Below are positions 1 to 9,145 of a DNA stretch of 64,000 nucleotides, piece after piece. This stretch comes from Lysinibacillus sp. KCTC 33748 (lineage in GTDB: Bacteria; Bacillota; Bacilli; Bacillales_A; Planococcaceae), in contig NZ_MWSJ01000002.1 in the NCBI RefSeq assembly GCF_002237755.1, positions 248,001-312,000 on the forward strand, given 5' to 3'. Every line of letters starts with the position of its first letter. Position 1 is the first letter of the stretch. The notes beneath the pieces were generated by a model. The model worked only from the letters and a program-made list of their open reading frames with translations, was not told the origin of the DNA and made no database searches. Both the position numbers and the translations under genes were made by a program.

Positions 1-152
1 CTATTTACTGTTGGAATAATATTTCTACTAGGTTCAACAACTGGGGGAGGGTCTTCCAAAGGAATGGTACTAGCTTTTATACGTGGCCAAATAAATCGAT
101 CTTCACACTCACATTCTTGCTCGATTTTCCGTTGGTTCCTAAAGTTCACCAT
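1..152 (-). CDS. Unknown small protein, 3' end cut off by window edge
   Basis: Fifty codons read open from an ATG at 152 leftwards to the window edge, so the C-terminus is missing. A GGAGTG ribosome site sits about 8 nt upstream of the ATG. The visible N-terminus is charged, contains a Cys-Glu-Cys motif near residues 14-16, and becomes proline rich (EDPPPVVEP). I do not recognise the family. The good ribosome site and absence of stops support a real gene, but length and function cannot be judged from this fragment. Confidence 0.55.
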   Translation of the reverse strand, partial: MVNFRNQRKIEQECECEDRFIWPRIKASTIPLEDPPPVVEPSRNIIPTVN

Positions 153-597
153 AAGTTTATCACTCCATTTAACTTCGTACTTATCTATTCACTATTAGAT
201 TTACAATCGCACACCAATCTTTTTTCTTACTTTAAAATATGAAGAAAATTATTAGTTGAATAGTTGGACATCCATTTTTGCAAATAGAAAATAACGTGTG
301 GGTGATTTCTGTTCAGGCTGGGCGTTTTCCTAGTATAAGGTTTTAACAAACATCATTGCCTAGCAATAATGAGCGAGCCTATAATGCTTTAATTTTATAA
401 ATAAACAGGACGATATGGATGAATATGGCGTCTGAAATCCTGATATATATGCTTTTAATAGTAAATTAGTGTTATACTTTGCTTGTCGAATAAGGTAGAA
501 TATTATTTATGACTATCTTCATTCGTAAAAACTGCTTCCTTTGAAGTTGTAAGATGAATACGGATATAGTTCCTTCCCAAACATCACTGATTGAAGA
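153..597. other. Gene-free stretch, no recognisable feature
   Basis: About 445 bases of AT-rich sequence with no ORF carrying a ribosome site and no clear terminator. It must hold the promoter of the leftward small gene and probably part of the dynamin promoter, but I cannot assign a convincing -35/-10 pair. Confidence 0.5.
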
Positions 598-692
598 TAA
601 AGCCTCCGGCGGATGTCACGGATTTTTAGAGGAGTGAATTGTGCTCCACAATTCAAAATCCGAACGCAATTACGCCAAGGCGAAATTGATTA
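598..692 (+). repeat. Modular hairpin repeat, copy A (3' half)
   Basis: Begins with AAAGCCTCCGGCGGATGTCA and continues into two hairpins. The first pairs GGATTTT with AAAATCC and, inside it, GAATTGTG with CACAATTC; its left strand holds AGAGGAGTG. The second pairs CAATT..GCC with GGC..AATTG around AA and ends ATTGATTA. The same order occurs at 24750, 45767 and 63540, with different but still complementary stems. This copy lacks the 5' modules and ends 28 nt before the dynamin start codon. Confidence 0.85.
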
Positions 693-719
693 ATATGAAT
701 AAAGGGGTTACTGGTTTTT

Positions 720-3700
720 ATGAAAGATTTTGAACAACAATTGGAGGCGCTTTTAAAGCAGGCTTCGTTACAATACATAATTTATCAGCATAATGGTGAT
801 ACAGAGCGTATGGATAAGACATCACTTTTTGCTCGTAAAATACAGCAAAAAGAATATGTTATTGGCTTTGCAGGCCATTTCTCTGCTGGTAAATCGAGTA
901 TGATTAACGCATTATCTGGTGAAGATTTACTTGCGGCAAGCCCTATTCCAACGAGTGCAAATATCGTCAAAGTCCATAAATCAGAAGAAGACTTTGCGAT
1001 TGTCTATATGCATAATGAAAAGCCTGTAAAATTCGAAGCAGGATATGATTTTAAAACAGTTAAAGAGCTTAGTAAAAATGGGGACCTAGTGTCACAAATT
1101 GAAATTGGTCATAGTACATCGACATTACCACCAGGTGTCACTGTTATGGATACGCCAGGTGTTGACTCGACAGATGATGCACACCGTATGTCAACAGAGT
1201 CTGCTCTTCATATTGCTGATATCGTATTTTATACAATGGACTACAATCACGTGCAATCGGAATTGAATTTTCAATTTACAAAGCAATTAATGAAGTACAA
1301 TCCAAACGTTTATTTAATCGTTAACATGATTGATAAACATAAGGAAAATGAATTAAGCTTTGAGGAATTTAAAGCAACTGTTCACAATTCCTTTGCAGCT
1401 TGGGGAGTAGTACCAAAAGGCGTATTTTTCACTTCATTAAGAGAGCCGGAGCACCCTAATAACGATTTTGCGGTTGTAAAGAAAATCGTTATGGATAGTA
1501 TGAATGATTGGCAGGAGCAGCTTGTACAAACTGCATCAAATACATTGCGTTTATTACAAAGTGAGCATGACAATTATTTAACGGAAGAAAGACAGGATCG
1601 TTTAGACATTGATGAAGATGTATTAAGTGCCGATGACTGGGCAAACCATAAGGATATTTTAGAGCAGTACAATAAGCTAAATCGTCAAGTTGAATTGTTC
1701 TCAGTTGAGGCATGGAATGAAATGTTCGAAGAGCAACGTAAAGAACTTCTTGCGAATGCAGCAATTATGCCAGCAGATTTACGCGATAAATTACGTCTTT
1801 ATTTAGAAAGTCAGCAGGAAGGTTTCAAGGTAGGGGGCTTATTTACTGCTAAGAAAAAAACAGTGGAAGAGCGTAACCGCCGTAAAGAGGATGCCTATAG
1901 TGCCTATCAAAATGTTGTTCATGCGCAAATTACTGGACATTTAAAAGGGCTGATGAAAAAGGTGATAAAGGATGTTGGTGCGTTAAATGAAGAACGTGCT
2001 ACAACTATTGATGCCTACGCCTTTGATTTACCTTTCTCCCTTGTAGAGCAGCAGGTACAAGTTGGCGCAATTTTAACAGGAGATGCTGTGTTGAATTTTG
2101 CCAACCGTGTGGCAGAAGCGACTAAGCGCTACTACATCCAGGAAACTGATAAGTGGAAAGATGCGCAAGCAACAACTTTGGAAGCATTAGCTACAGAAAC
2201 GGCTGCTCCATCTAAATTAAAAATGGCAGGGATGCAAGAGAAAGTTGATGCCATTCAAGAAGTGCTTGAAATCGAGGGCTATCAGCAATATAGTGCAAGT
2301 ATTATGCATCAGGCAAGCAATGAAATACGTAAAATAGCAAATCAACAGCTGACAAATTGGGAACATGCCTTTAAGCAAGATTTAGCAGATATTCGATTAT
2401 TTGACGAATCGATGTTAAAGCCAAAAGAGGAAGCGTTAATTGAGGAAGAGGCACAGCAGGCAGTTAGTGCAACAAGTCTTCCTATTGAAGGTGTAGTGAA
2501 GCGTGCACTTCACACGGCAACTGCTGTAAAAGATGTACAAGGCTTTGCGGAGGTAGCAACTTACTTAGAAAATAAAGTAGAACGCTTACAGAAAAAGGAT
2601 TTCACAATTGCGCTTTTCGGTGCATTTAGTGCAGGGAAATCTTCGTTCTCTAATGCGTTAATGGGTGCCAAGGTTTTACCTGTATCACCAAACCCGACAA
2701 CAGCGGCTATTAATAAAATTCGTCCTGTGTCACCAGATCATCCGCATGAAACAGCAGATGTACAGTTAAAGACAGCTGACCAAATGCTAGAAGATATTCA
2801 AGCTTCATATGCAGCGATTGGTTTATCGGTTTCTTCGTTAGAAGAAGCATTCAATCGTGCAGATGAGGGACTTGCGGTGCAATTATCTGACGAACGCTTA
2901 AATGTGCATAAATCATTTATTCGCGCATATAAAGAAGGGTTCCCATCATTTAAGTCTGAGCTTGGAAAAGTATTACGTGTAAACCGTGAAGAGTTCGAAA
3001 AATTTGTTGCGCAGGAAAATAAATCATGCTTTGTCGATAATATTGATTTCTATTATGACAGTCCGTTAACACGCATGGGTGTAACACTTGTTGACACACC
3101 AGGAGCAGATTCTATAAATGCGCGTCATACAGGTGTGGCATTTGAATATATCCGTAATGCTGATGCAATCTTGTTTATTACTTATTATAATCATGCTTTT
3201 GCTAAAGCGGACCGTGAGTTTTTAATCCAGCTTGGTCGTGTGAAGGATGCCTTCGAGCTTGATAAGATGTTCTTTATCGTCAATGCGATTGATTTAGCGA
3301 CAACAGAAGAAGAACAGGAAGATGTAAAAGGCTATGTGCGTTCAGAATTACAACGCTTTGGCATTCGCTTCCCACGACTTTACGGTGTGTCTAGCTTATT
3401 AGCATTAAAGGAAAAAGTAGAGGGTGCGGATTTAACATCTGGTATGCCACCTTTCGAAGATTCTTTCCACACATTCTTAAATGATGAATTAAGTGCATTG
3501 GCGGTTCAGGCACTTGCAGAGGAAGTCGATAAAACGGAGCAACGTTTAGGTGACTTAATTGCGCAAACAGAAGAGAACTTAAAACGTAAGGATGAGCGTT
3601 TAGAGGAATTAACAACTCTTGAACAACATGTGAAATCGAAATTCAATTCGCTTAATACAAGTATGGTAGAAAGTGAAACGAAGCAAGAGCTTGATGAATT

Positions 3701-4331
3701 ACTGTATTATGTTCTTCAGCGTGTGTACTATCGTTACCCAGAGTTCTTTAAGGAAGGCTACAATCCGTCAACATTTGCAGCAATGCCGGTTCAGCAAGCA
3801 TTAGAGCATGCTTTAAAGGAAGTAATGCAAAGTTTACGATTTGATTTTACACAAGAAATGCGTGTAACAAACTTCCGTTTATCACAGTTTATTAGTAAAA
3901 AAATGCAACTGCGCTTTAAAGATGAAGTGCGTGAGCTTAAAGAATTAAATCGAAGTTTCTCGTTTTTAGCGTTTGAATCTTCTGAGCCAGATTTACTTGA
4001 TTTTGAAGGGCCATTTACAGGTATCACTAAATATTCAGGTGTGAAATCACACTTCCGTAATCAAAAGGCATTCTTTGAAAAGAATGAAAAAGTGAAGTTA
4101 AGTGAGGCGCTAGAGGTCTTAACAAAACCAGATGCGCAAGATTATTTAGATTCACAAAAAGTATCTCTCATGGCATGGGCGATTACCTATATTGCAGAGG
4201 AAGCAGAGAAATTACGTCTGCATATTTATCATCAGGCGCTTGAACAAATTGCAACAGAAAGACTTGCACTTCAGGAAGAAAGTCGTTTAGCTTCTTGGAA
4301 AGCTATTTATGCTCAATTACAATACGCATGA
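720..4331 (+). CDS. dynA: Double dynamin-like GTPase (DynA/YpbR type)
   Basis: A 1203-residue protein with two tandem dynamin GTPase modules, the arrangement and size of B. subtilis DynA (YpbR), which tethers and fuses membranes and helps protect against pore formation and phage lysis. P-loops are GHFSAGKSS near residue 52 and GAFSAGKSS near residue 634. Matching DTPG switch motifs lie near residues 144 and 792, and the regions between and after them are long helical stalk-like stretches. The start is ATG 720 with AAAGGGG upstream. The protein is probably peripheral on the inner membrane face. The stop overlaps the ribosome site of the rhodanese gene, so the two are likely co-transcribed. Repeat copy A lies directly upstream. 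Confidence 0.93.
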   Translation: MKDFEQQLEALLKQASLQYIIYQHNGDTERMDKTSLFARKIQQKEYVIGFAGHFSAGKSSMINALSGEDLLAASPIPTSANIVKVHKSEEDFAIVYMHNEKPVKFEAGYDFKTVKELSKNGDLVSQIEIGHSTSTLPPGVTVMDTPGVDSTDDAHRMSTESALHIADIVFYTMDYNHVQSELNFQFTKQLMKYNPNVYLIVNMIDKHKENELSFEEFKATVHNSFAAWGVVPKGVFFTSLREPEHPNNDFAVVKKIVMDSMNDWQEQLVQTASNTLRLLQSEHDNYLTEERQDRLDIDEDVLSADDWANHKDILEQYNKLNRQVELFSVEAWNEMFEEQRKELLANAAIMPADLRDKLRLYLESQQEGFKVGGLFTAKKKTVEERNRRKEDAYSAYQNVVHAQITGHLKGLMKKVIKDVGALNEERATTIDAYAFDLPFSLVEQQVQVGAILTGDAVLNFANRVAEATKRYYIQETDKWKDAQATTLEALATETAAPSKLKMAGMQEKVDAIQEVLEIEGYQQYSASIMHQASNEIRKIANQQLTNWEHAFKQDLADIRLFDESMLKPKEEALIEEEAQQAVSATSLPIEGVVKRALHTATAVKDVQGFAEVATYLENKVERLQKKDFTIALFGAFSAGKSSFSNALMGAKVLPVSPNPTTAAINKIRPVSPDHPHETADVQLKTADQMLEDIQASYAAIGLSVSSLEEAFNRADEGLAVQLSDERLNVHKSFIRAYKEGFPSFKSELGKVLRVNREEFEKFVAQENKSCFVDNIDFYYDSPLTRMGVTLVDTPGADSINARHTGVAFEYIRNADAILFITYYNHAFAKADREFLIQLGRVKDAFELDKMFFIVNAIDLATTEEEQEDVKGYVRSELQRFGIRFPRLYGVSSLLALKEKVEGADLTSGMPPFEDSFHTFLNDELSALAVQALAEEVDKTEQRLGDLIAQTEENLKRKDERLEELTTLEQHVKSKFNSLNTSMVESETKQELDELLYYVLQRVYYRYPEFFKEGYNPSTFAAMPVQQALEHALKEVMQSLRFDFTQEMRVTNFRLSQFISKKMQLRFKDEVRELKELNRSFSFLAFESSEPDLLDFEGPFTGITKYSGVKSHFRNQKAFFEKNEKVKLSEALEVLTKPDAQDYLDSQKVSLMAWAITYIAEEAEKLRLHIYHQALEQIATERLALQEESRLASWKAIYAQLQYA

Positions 4332-4341
4332 GGTGATTCAT

Positions 4342-5151
4342 TTGGGAAAAGTATTCAAATCAGTTGAGGAAATTCAGTTTGATGAAGTCCGTTTCGTAGA
4401 TGCTCGCTTTGATTTACAAAAGAAAGAGGCAGGTAGCAAAACATTTGAAGAAGGACATGCACCAGGAGCAATTTATATCGATCTAGAGCAAGATTTATCT
4501 GATATGGGATCCAGCGATGGTCGCCATCCCATGCCGAATAAGGAAAAGCTATCAGCAGTATTTCAAGGATTGGGATTAAACTATGAGGATCAAATTGTCG
4601 TTTACGACCAAGGAGCTGCTCCATTTGCCCCACGTGCTTGGTGGATGCTGAATTATGCAGGCTTTCCGAATGTCGTAATTGTGAATGGTGGCGCACCGGC
4701 TCTTGAGGAGAAAATACCTTTCACAAAAGACATTATCAAATATCCACCAACTACAATCGAATTTGTTTGGCGAGATGAACTATATGCTCCACGTGAAGCT
4801 GTGAAAGCTATTGTAGATGGAGAAGTCGATGCTACGTTATTAGATGCACGTGCCGCAGCTCGCTATCGTGGTGAGATGGAGCCTCTTGATAAGGTAGCAG
4901 GGCATATTCCAACTGCGAAAAACTTTGACTGGGAGCAGTTAAAGTCAGACGGTCATTTACAAGCGAATGATGCGTTACGTAGCAAGGTTACTCGTGATGA
5001 GCACGTTGTGGTATACTGCGGAAGCGGTGTTACAGCATCACCATTGTATGCAGTGCTAGCAGATGAAGGCTACGAAAATATTCAACTGTATGTAGGTAGC
5101 TATAGTGACTGGATTACACAATATGATGTTGAAAAAGGGACAAATGAATAA
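4342..5151 (+). CDS. Two-domain sulfurtransferase (rhodanese family)
   Basis: A 269-residue protein with two rhodanese domains, of the thiosulfate / 3-mercaptopyruvate sulfurtransferase type, moving sulfane sulfur to a thiophilic acceptor in the cytosol. The catalytic loop is YCGSGVTAS with Cys226. The N-terminal domain has DQGAAPFAPRAW at the equivalent place and no cysteine, as usual for an inactive structural domain. CGSGVTA loops are common in mercaptopyruvate-type enzymes, so that substrate is favoured but not proven. I place the start at TTG 4342 because AGGTGA lies 5 nt upstream; an in-frame ATG at 4309 would lie inside the dynamin gene without a ribosome site. It probably forms an operon with dynA. 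Confidence 0.88.
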   Translation: MGKVFKSVEEIQFDEVRFVDARFDLQKKEAGSKTFEEGHAPGAIYIDLEQDLSDMGSSDGRHPMPNKEKLSAVFQGLGLNYEDQIVVYDQGAAPFAPRAWWMLNYAGFPNVVIVNGGAPALEEKIPFTKDIIKYPPTTIEFVWRDELYAPREAVKAIVDGEVDATLLDARAAARYRGEMEPLDKVAGHIPTAKNFDWEQLKSDGHLQANDALRSKVTRDEHVVVYCGSGVTASPLYAVLADEGYENIQLYVGSYSDWITQYDVEKGTNE

Positions 5152-5165
5152 AAGATTATAGAAGA

Positions 5166-5191
5166 AACGCTCACTTTGGTGGGCGTTTTTT
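5166..5191 (+). terminator. Terminator of dynA-rhodanese operon
   Basis: AACGCTCAC pairs with GTGGGCGTT (one wobble) around TTTG and is followed by a run of T, 15 bases after the rhodanese stop. Confidence 0.85.
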
Positions 5192-5212
5192 GCTTTTATT
5201 GGAGTGGAAAAG

Positions 5213-5734
5213 GTGGAAAGAAGAGCGGAGGTGATGGATAGAAATTGGAGCGACGGAAAGAAAGGCTGAAGTGATGGAAAGAAAGGTAGAAGCGACGGAA
5301 AGAAAGGCAAGAGCGACGGAAAGAAGAGCGGAGGTGACGGATAGAAATCAGAGCGACGGAATGAAAAGCCAAAGCCGTGGATAGAACCATCAAAAAGATG
5401 GATAGGCCCGCCAAAATCGTGGATAGAACCGTCAAAAAGATGGATAGCCCCACCCAAATCGTGGATAGAACCGTCAAAAAGATGGATAGGCCCGCCAAAA
5501 TCGTGGATAGAACCATCAAAGTCGTGGATAGCCCCGCCCAAATCGTGGATAGAACCGTCAAAAAGATGGATAGGCCCGCCCAAATCGTGGATAGAACCGT
5601 CAAAAAGAAGGATAGCTCCGCCTAAATCGTGGATAGAACCGTCAAAAAGAAGGATAGCTCCGCCCAAATCGTGGATAGAACCGTCAAAATGAAGGATAGC
5701 TCCATCCAAACCGTGGATAGCCCCACCAAAGCGA
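5213..5734. repeat. 21-bp tandem repeat array (about 24 units)
   Basis: Units of 21 bp carry a GGAWAG core. The left third uses units like GACGGAAAGAAAGGCAGAAG. The right two thirds alternates units beginning GTGGATAGAACCGTC and ATGGATAGGCCCGCC, giving a 42-bp higher-order period. Because 21 is a multiple of three and units lack stops, long spurious reading frames appear on both strands. The array lies between a terminator and the MBL gene and has no CRISPR-like spacers. Confidence 0.9.
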
Positions 5735-5824
5735 AATTATACTAACGAACCGAGTTTTCATGTATTAATGAAATGACTGAATATTCATTTTATGCTAAAC
5801 TCTTTTTACAAAGGGGGAGAAAGG

Positions 5825-6655
5825 ATGTTTGAACGAGAGAAAAGTATAGAAATTCAACAGAATCGTGATGTGCAATGTGCTCATGGGAAAGTGGCGGTTC
5901 AGGGTATTGGCATGAGTGTTTTTAGCTTTTTTGTAGATGGGTTATTAATTGATACAGGCTCATACTCACTTTCTCAGGAGTTCCAATCTTTTTTTAAAGA
6001 ATTACCGATTGAACAATTGGCGCTCACTCATTCTCATGAGGATCATTCGGGAAATGCGGCATGGATTCAGCAACATACGGGTGTACCTATCTATGTTCAC
6101 TGTGATTCAGTGAGCCTTTGCGCAAAGGATGGGGAGTATCCATTTTATCGACAGGCATTATGGGGTGAGCGACCGGCGTTTATAGCTCAACCGCTTGGCG
6201 ATACGTTACAAACGAATTCAGCTACTTGGGATGTTATTGAAACGCCAGGGCATACGACAGATCATGTATCATTTTATAATCGGGAAACGGGTGCTATGTT
6301 TACAGGCGATTTGTATATACAAACGAAAACTAAGGTTGTCCTTGATGAAGAAAATATCGTACATACCTTAGCGTCTTTGAAAAAAATAGCAAACTATGAT
6401 TTTGAGGTAGTATATTGTTGTCATGCAGGCTTTATAGCGGATGGTCGAGCGAAAATACAAGAAAAAATTGCTTATTTAGAAGAGATGGAGGCGAATATAA
6501 GGCAACTGTTTCATAAAGGTTATTCGGTAGAGGAAATGACAAAATCAATCTTTTCTCGAGAATACCCGATTACAAAAGTATCAGGGGAACAATGGTCTTC
6601 CAAGCATATTATCACCGCATTTATAAATCAGTTTACGCAAGAGTCCTTGAAATAA
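5825..6655 (+). CDS. Metallo-beta-lactamase fold hydrolase
   Basis: A 276-residue MBL-superfamily protein. The metal-binding signature HSHEDH lies at residues 69-74, followed by a further histidine in GHTTDH and an aspartate in TGDLY, consistent with a two-metal hydrolase of the glyoxalase II-like / general MBL-fold type. The substrate cannot be told. ATG 5825 is chosen because AAGGGGG lies 8 nt upstream; an in-frame ATG at 5792 has no ribosome site. No signal peptide is visible, so it is cytosolic. The gene stands alone, followed by its own terminator. Confidence 0.88.
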   Translation: MFEREKSIEIQQNRDVQCAHGKVAVQGIGMSVFSFFVDGLLIDTGSYSLSQEFQSFFKELPIEQLALTHSHEDHSGNAAWIQQHTGVPIYVHCDSVSLCAKDGEYPFYRQALWGERPAFIAQPLGDTLQTNSATWDVIETPGHTTDHVSFYNRETGAMFTGDLYIQTKTKVVLDEENIVHTLASLKKIANYDFEVVYCCHAGFIADGRAKIQEKIAYLEEMEANIRQLFHKGYSVEEMTKSIFSREYPITKVSGEQWSSKHIITAFINQFTQESLK

Positions 6656-6667
6656 GGGCTCTTTTTT
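6640..6667 (+). terminator. Terminator of MBL gene
   Basis: AGAGTCCTT pairs with AAGGGCTCT and is followed by TTTTT; the left arm overlaps the last codons of the MBL gene. Confidence 0.8.
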
Positions 6668-6776
6668 GTTGATTAACGTGACACTGCTAAGGAATGAATA
6701 TAATAAAAAACTTTGTGAAAAAATGTGGAGAAAATGTGACGAAACTAGATAGAGTAATGGATGCGCTTACATAAGT

Positions 6777-6794
6777 TTGTGAAAAAATTCTCAT
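6777..6794. promoter_or_regulatory. Rex-like operator upstream of malic enzyme
   Basis: TTGTGAAAAAATTCTCAT matches the Gram-positive Rex consensus TTGTGAA-N4-TTCACAA at 12 of 14 fixed positions. It lies about 280 bp before the malic enzyme start and 211 bp before the best promoter, which is far for simple repression. A second, poorer TTTGTGAAAAAATG occurs near 6712. Confidence 0.35.
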
Positions 6795-6952
6795 TTACAT
6801 AAGAAAAATACTATGTGAAAAGTTGAGCAGGTTTAATGCCGGTATTTATACATTTATTGAAAGGCTAATAGTTGTAAATTTTATATTGAAATAATTGATT
6901 GTGAAGGGGATAACAAGACGATAAATAGGAATGAACGATTAAAAATGGCGCT

Positions 6953-6968
6953 ATTTCGAAGACGAAAT
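6953..6968. promoter_or_regulatory. Inverted repeat upstream of malic enzyme promoter
   Basis: ATTTCG-AAGA-CGAAAT is a perfect 6-bp inverted repeat 20 bp before the -35 box. It is positioned like an activator site, but the protein is unknown. Confidence 0.35.
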
Positions 6969-6987
6969 ATAATTGACAGAAAATTCG

Positions 6988-7016
6988 TTGACTTTACTTT
7001 CACAAAGTATTATGAT
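6988..7016 (+). promoter_or_regulatory. Sigma-A type promoter of malic enzyme gene
   Basis: TTGACT, a 17-nt spacer and TATGAT, ending 43 bp before the ATG. Confidence 0.75.
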
Positions 7017-7058
7017 TCTGGAATATATAATAAATTGAAAAGAAAAGGATGGGATTGA

Positions 7059-8261
7059 ATGGACATTATGAAAAAGGCTTTAGAAATGCACGAGTATTAT
7101 ACTGGGAAATTAGAGGTGATTTCTAAAGTACCTGTGCAAGATTCATATGATCTAAGTCTTGCGTATTCTCCGGGGGTAGCTGCGCCTTGCGTAGAGATTG
7201 AAAGAAATCCATCGCTTGTTTACGACTATACAATGAAGGGAAATATGGTGGCTGTTGTTTCAGATGGTACAGCGGTATTGGGATTAGGAGATATCGGTCC
7301 GAAGGCGGCATTACCGGTAATGGAGGGGAAGGCGATTTTATTAAAGCGCTTTGCCAATGTTGATGCTTTTCCTATTTGCTTAGATACGAAGAGTACGGAT
7401 GAAATCGTCAGCATTGTGAAGGCACTTGCTCCAACTTTTGGTGCTGTAAACTTAGAGGATATTTCAGCACCAAGATGCTTTGAAATTGAAGATCGTCTGC
7501 GCCAAGAATGTGATATTCCTGTATTTCATGATGATCAGCATGGGACAGCGATTGTAGTAGGTGCAGGGATGATTAATGCCAATCGTATTGTGAAGAAAGA
7601 TGTGGCAACGATGAAGGTTGTGATTAATGGTGCAGGAGCAGCGGGTATTGCTATTTTGCGTATTCTTGTGCAAATGGGCTATAAAAATATTTTTATGTGT
7701 GATACAAAGGGACTCATCTATGAAGGCCGCGCTGAAGGTATGAATCCGATTAAAGAAACGGTTGCCCATTTAACAAATCCAGAAAAAATACATGGTACAT
7801 TGGAGGATGCCATTAAAGGTTCTGACGCCTTTATCGGCGTATCGGTTGCCAATTTATTAACAGAAGCACATATTGCTTCAATGAATGAAGATCCGGTCGT
7901 GTTTGCACTTGCGAATCCAAATCCTGAAATTACGTATGATAACGCCAAGGCATGGGGAGTGCGTGTTATGGGGACAGGACGCTCGGATTATCCGAACCAA
8001 ATTAACAATGTACTCGCTTTCCCTGGTATTTTCCGAGGGGCATTGGATGTTCGAGCGACAGATATTAATGAAGCGATGAAGATAGCGGCAGTGGAAGCGA
8101 TAGCGGCTCTTGTTAGTGATGAGGAATTAACCGAAGAATATATTGTACCTAAATCATTAGATGAGCGGGTTGTTGAAATTGTTTCGCAAGCTGTAAGTGG
8201 TGCAGCTGTTGAGTCAGGTGTGTCGGAGCTCTTCCAACAAAATACAGTGCTTTCAGTTTAA
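7059..8261 (+). CDS. ytsJ: Malic enzyme (NAD(P)-dependent, YtsJ-like)
   Basis: A 400-residue short-form malic enzyme that oxidatively decarboxylates malate to pyruvate. The N-terminal part has the family hallmarks LAYSPGVAAPC and SDGTAVLGLGDIGP, then the metal and substrate motifs NLEDISAPRCF and VFHDDQHGTA. The Rossmann glycine motif is INGAGAAGIAI near residue 190, and ALANPNPEI and FPGIFRGALD lie near the C-terminus. Overall similarity is closest to B. subtilis YtsJ, which prefers NADP; cofactor choice here is inferred. The start is ATG 7059 with AAGGATGGG upstream. A DASS anion transporter further along (56.5 kb) could supply malate, but the two genes are far apart. It is monocistronic between its own promoter and terminator. 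Confidence 0.93.
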   Translation: MDIMKKALEMHEYYTGKLEVISKVPVQDSYDLSLAYSPGVAAPCVEIERNPSLVYDYTMKGNMVAVVSDGTAVLGLGDIGPKAALPVMEGKAILLKRFANVDAFPICLDTKSTDEIVSIVKALAPTFGAVNLEDISAPRCFEIEDRLRQECDIPVFHDDQHGTAIVVGAGMINANRIVKKDVATMKVVINGAGAAGIAILRILVQMGYKNIFMCDTKGLIYEGRAEGMNPIKETVAHLTNPEKIHGTLEDAIKGSDAFIGVSVANLLTEAHIASMNEDPVVFALANPNPEITYDNAKAWGVRVMGTGRSDYPNQINNVLAFPGIFRGALDVRATDINEAMKIAAVEAIAALVSDEELTEEYIVPKSLDERVVEIVSQAVSGAAVESGVSELFQQNTVLSV

Positions 8262-8286
8262 CATTTACGTATACAGGTGAACCTAA

Positions 8287-8322
8287 AAAAGCTCCCACTC
8301 TCATAGAGAGGGGAGGTTTTTT
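8287..8322. terminator. Shared terminator between malic enzyme and Yip1 genes
   Basis: CTCCC-A-CTCTC pairs with GAGAG-G-GGGAG; A-runs lie on the left and T-runs on the right, so it can work for both converging genes. Confidence 0.8.
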
Positions 8323-8975
8323 TACATCATTCCGATAAAAATGCCGAAAATGAAAAATAGAACAATAATAAGAATAATGAATAGTATACCGAAAATAATG
8401 GTTGGAATTAAGAGCGTTAAGAAGGCCATCCAATTTGGAATTTGATGTGCTTCGGCAACAATTCCTACTGTAATAACGAGGGACCAAATTACAACCACAA
8501 GGGTTAATAAAAGTGCTGGCCAAATAACCCAAGGATAAGTTCCAGCGAAGTCAGAATTCATTAAAGACTCAGGTGATGTAAATAACCAAATTAAATAAAA
8601 AGGAATAAGTACTATAAATGGGATAGAAGTTAAACTTAGCCCTTTGAATAAGTGTGAGTACGTACCTGTTCCTTTAAAAAGTTTACCGAACAGCCAAGTG
8701 ACTAGTGCAGAAAAAGCCGTACCAATTAGCCCTAAAATCGGTGCTGCAATAACACAAAAAATGACGATAAACCAAGGAGACACGTCTGACAAAAATGTGC
8801 TATCAATAAGGTCTGTAAGTGTAACGCCAATATAACCAATTGACATGAGAAGAATCGCAAAACCTATTGATTTTTCTTCAATCATGTAACGGGTTGTTTT
8901 CTTTGGATGCAACCAAATAGACAAAAATGGATTAACCTTTGGCCTTTCTTGTGATGATTCATTATAGTTATCCAT
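8322..8975 (-). CDS. Yip1-family integral membrane protein
   Basis: A 217-residue protein with a polar N-terminus including NPFLSIWLHPKKTTRYMIE, the typical entry to the bacterial Yip1 domain, then about five hydrophobic segments. No catalytic motif is seen and the function of the family in bacteria is unclear. The start is ATG 8975 with GGAGG 7 nt upstream; a longer frame starting at 9050 lacks a ribosome site. The gene stands alone and converges on the malic enzyme gene. Confidence 0.85.
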   Translation of the reverse strand: MDNYNESSQERPKVNPFLSIWLHPKKTTRYMIEEKSIGFAILLMSIGYIGVTLTDLIDSTFLSDVSPWFIVIFCVIAAPILGLIGTAFSALVTWLFGKLFKGTGTYSHLFKGLSLTSIPFIVLIPFYLIWLFTSPESLMNSDFAGTYPWVIWPALLLTLVVVIWSLVITVGIVAEAHQIPNWMAFLTLLIPTIIFGILFIILIIVLFFIFGIFIGMM

Positions 8976-9069
8976 CAAATTACCTCCAAAATAATAGGAT
9001 AAATTTATGCGTATAATGAGTATACGGAATGACCTAGTGAAAAGTTTCAAAAGAAATCATTTTATTAAC

Positions 9070-9098
9070 AAAAAGAGCCGCAAAAAAGCGACTCTTTT
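9070..9098 (-). terminator. Terminator after SAICAR synthetase gene
   Basis: AAAAGAG..CGC pairs with GCG..CTCTTTT around an A-run. It is roughly symmetrical and lies about 50 bp beyond the purC stop. Confidence 0.6.
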
Positions 9099-9145
9099 GA
9101 TTACTCGTAACTAGTCTTACATAGCATATTAATAGAATGGTTTTT

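Noticed and set aside
5056-5709. Long frames on both strands across the 21-bp array (217, 135 and 82 codons)
   Set aside because: They are products of a stop-free 21-bp repeat, read in several frames at once, with no ribosome site; the 217-codon one also overlaps the rhodanese gene.
5213-5734. Possible CRISPR array
   Set aside because: Units abut without unique spacers and no cas gene is present.
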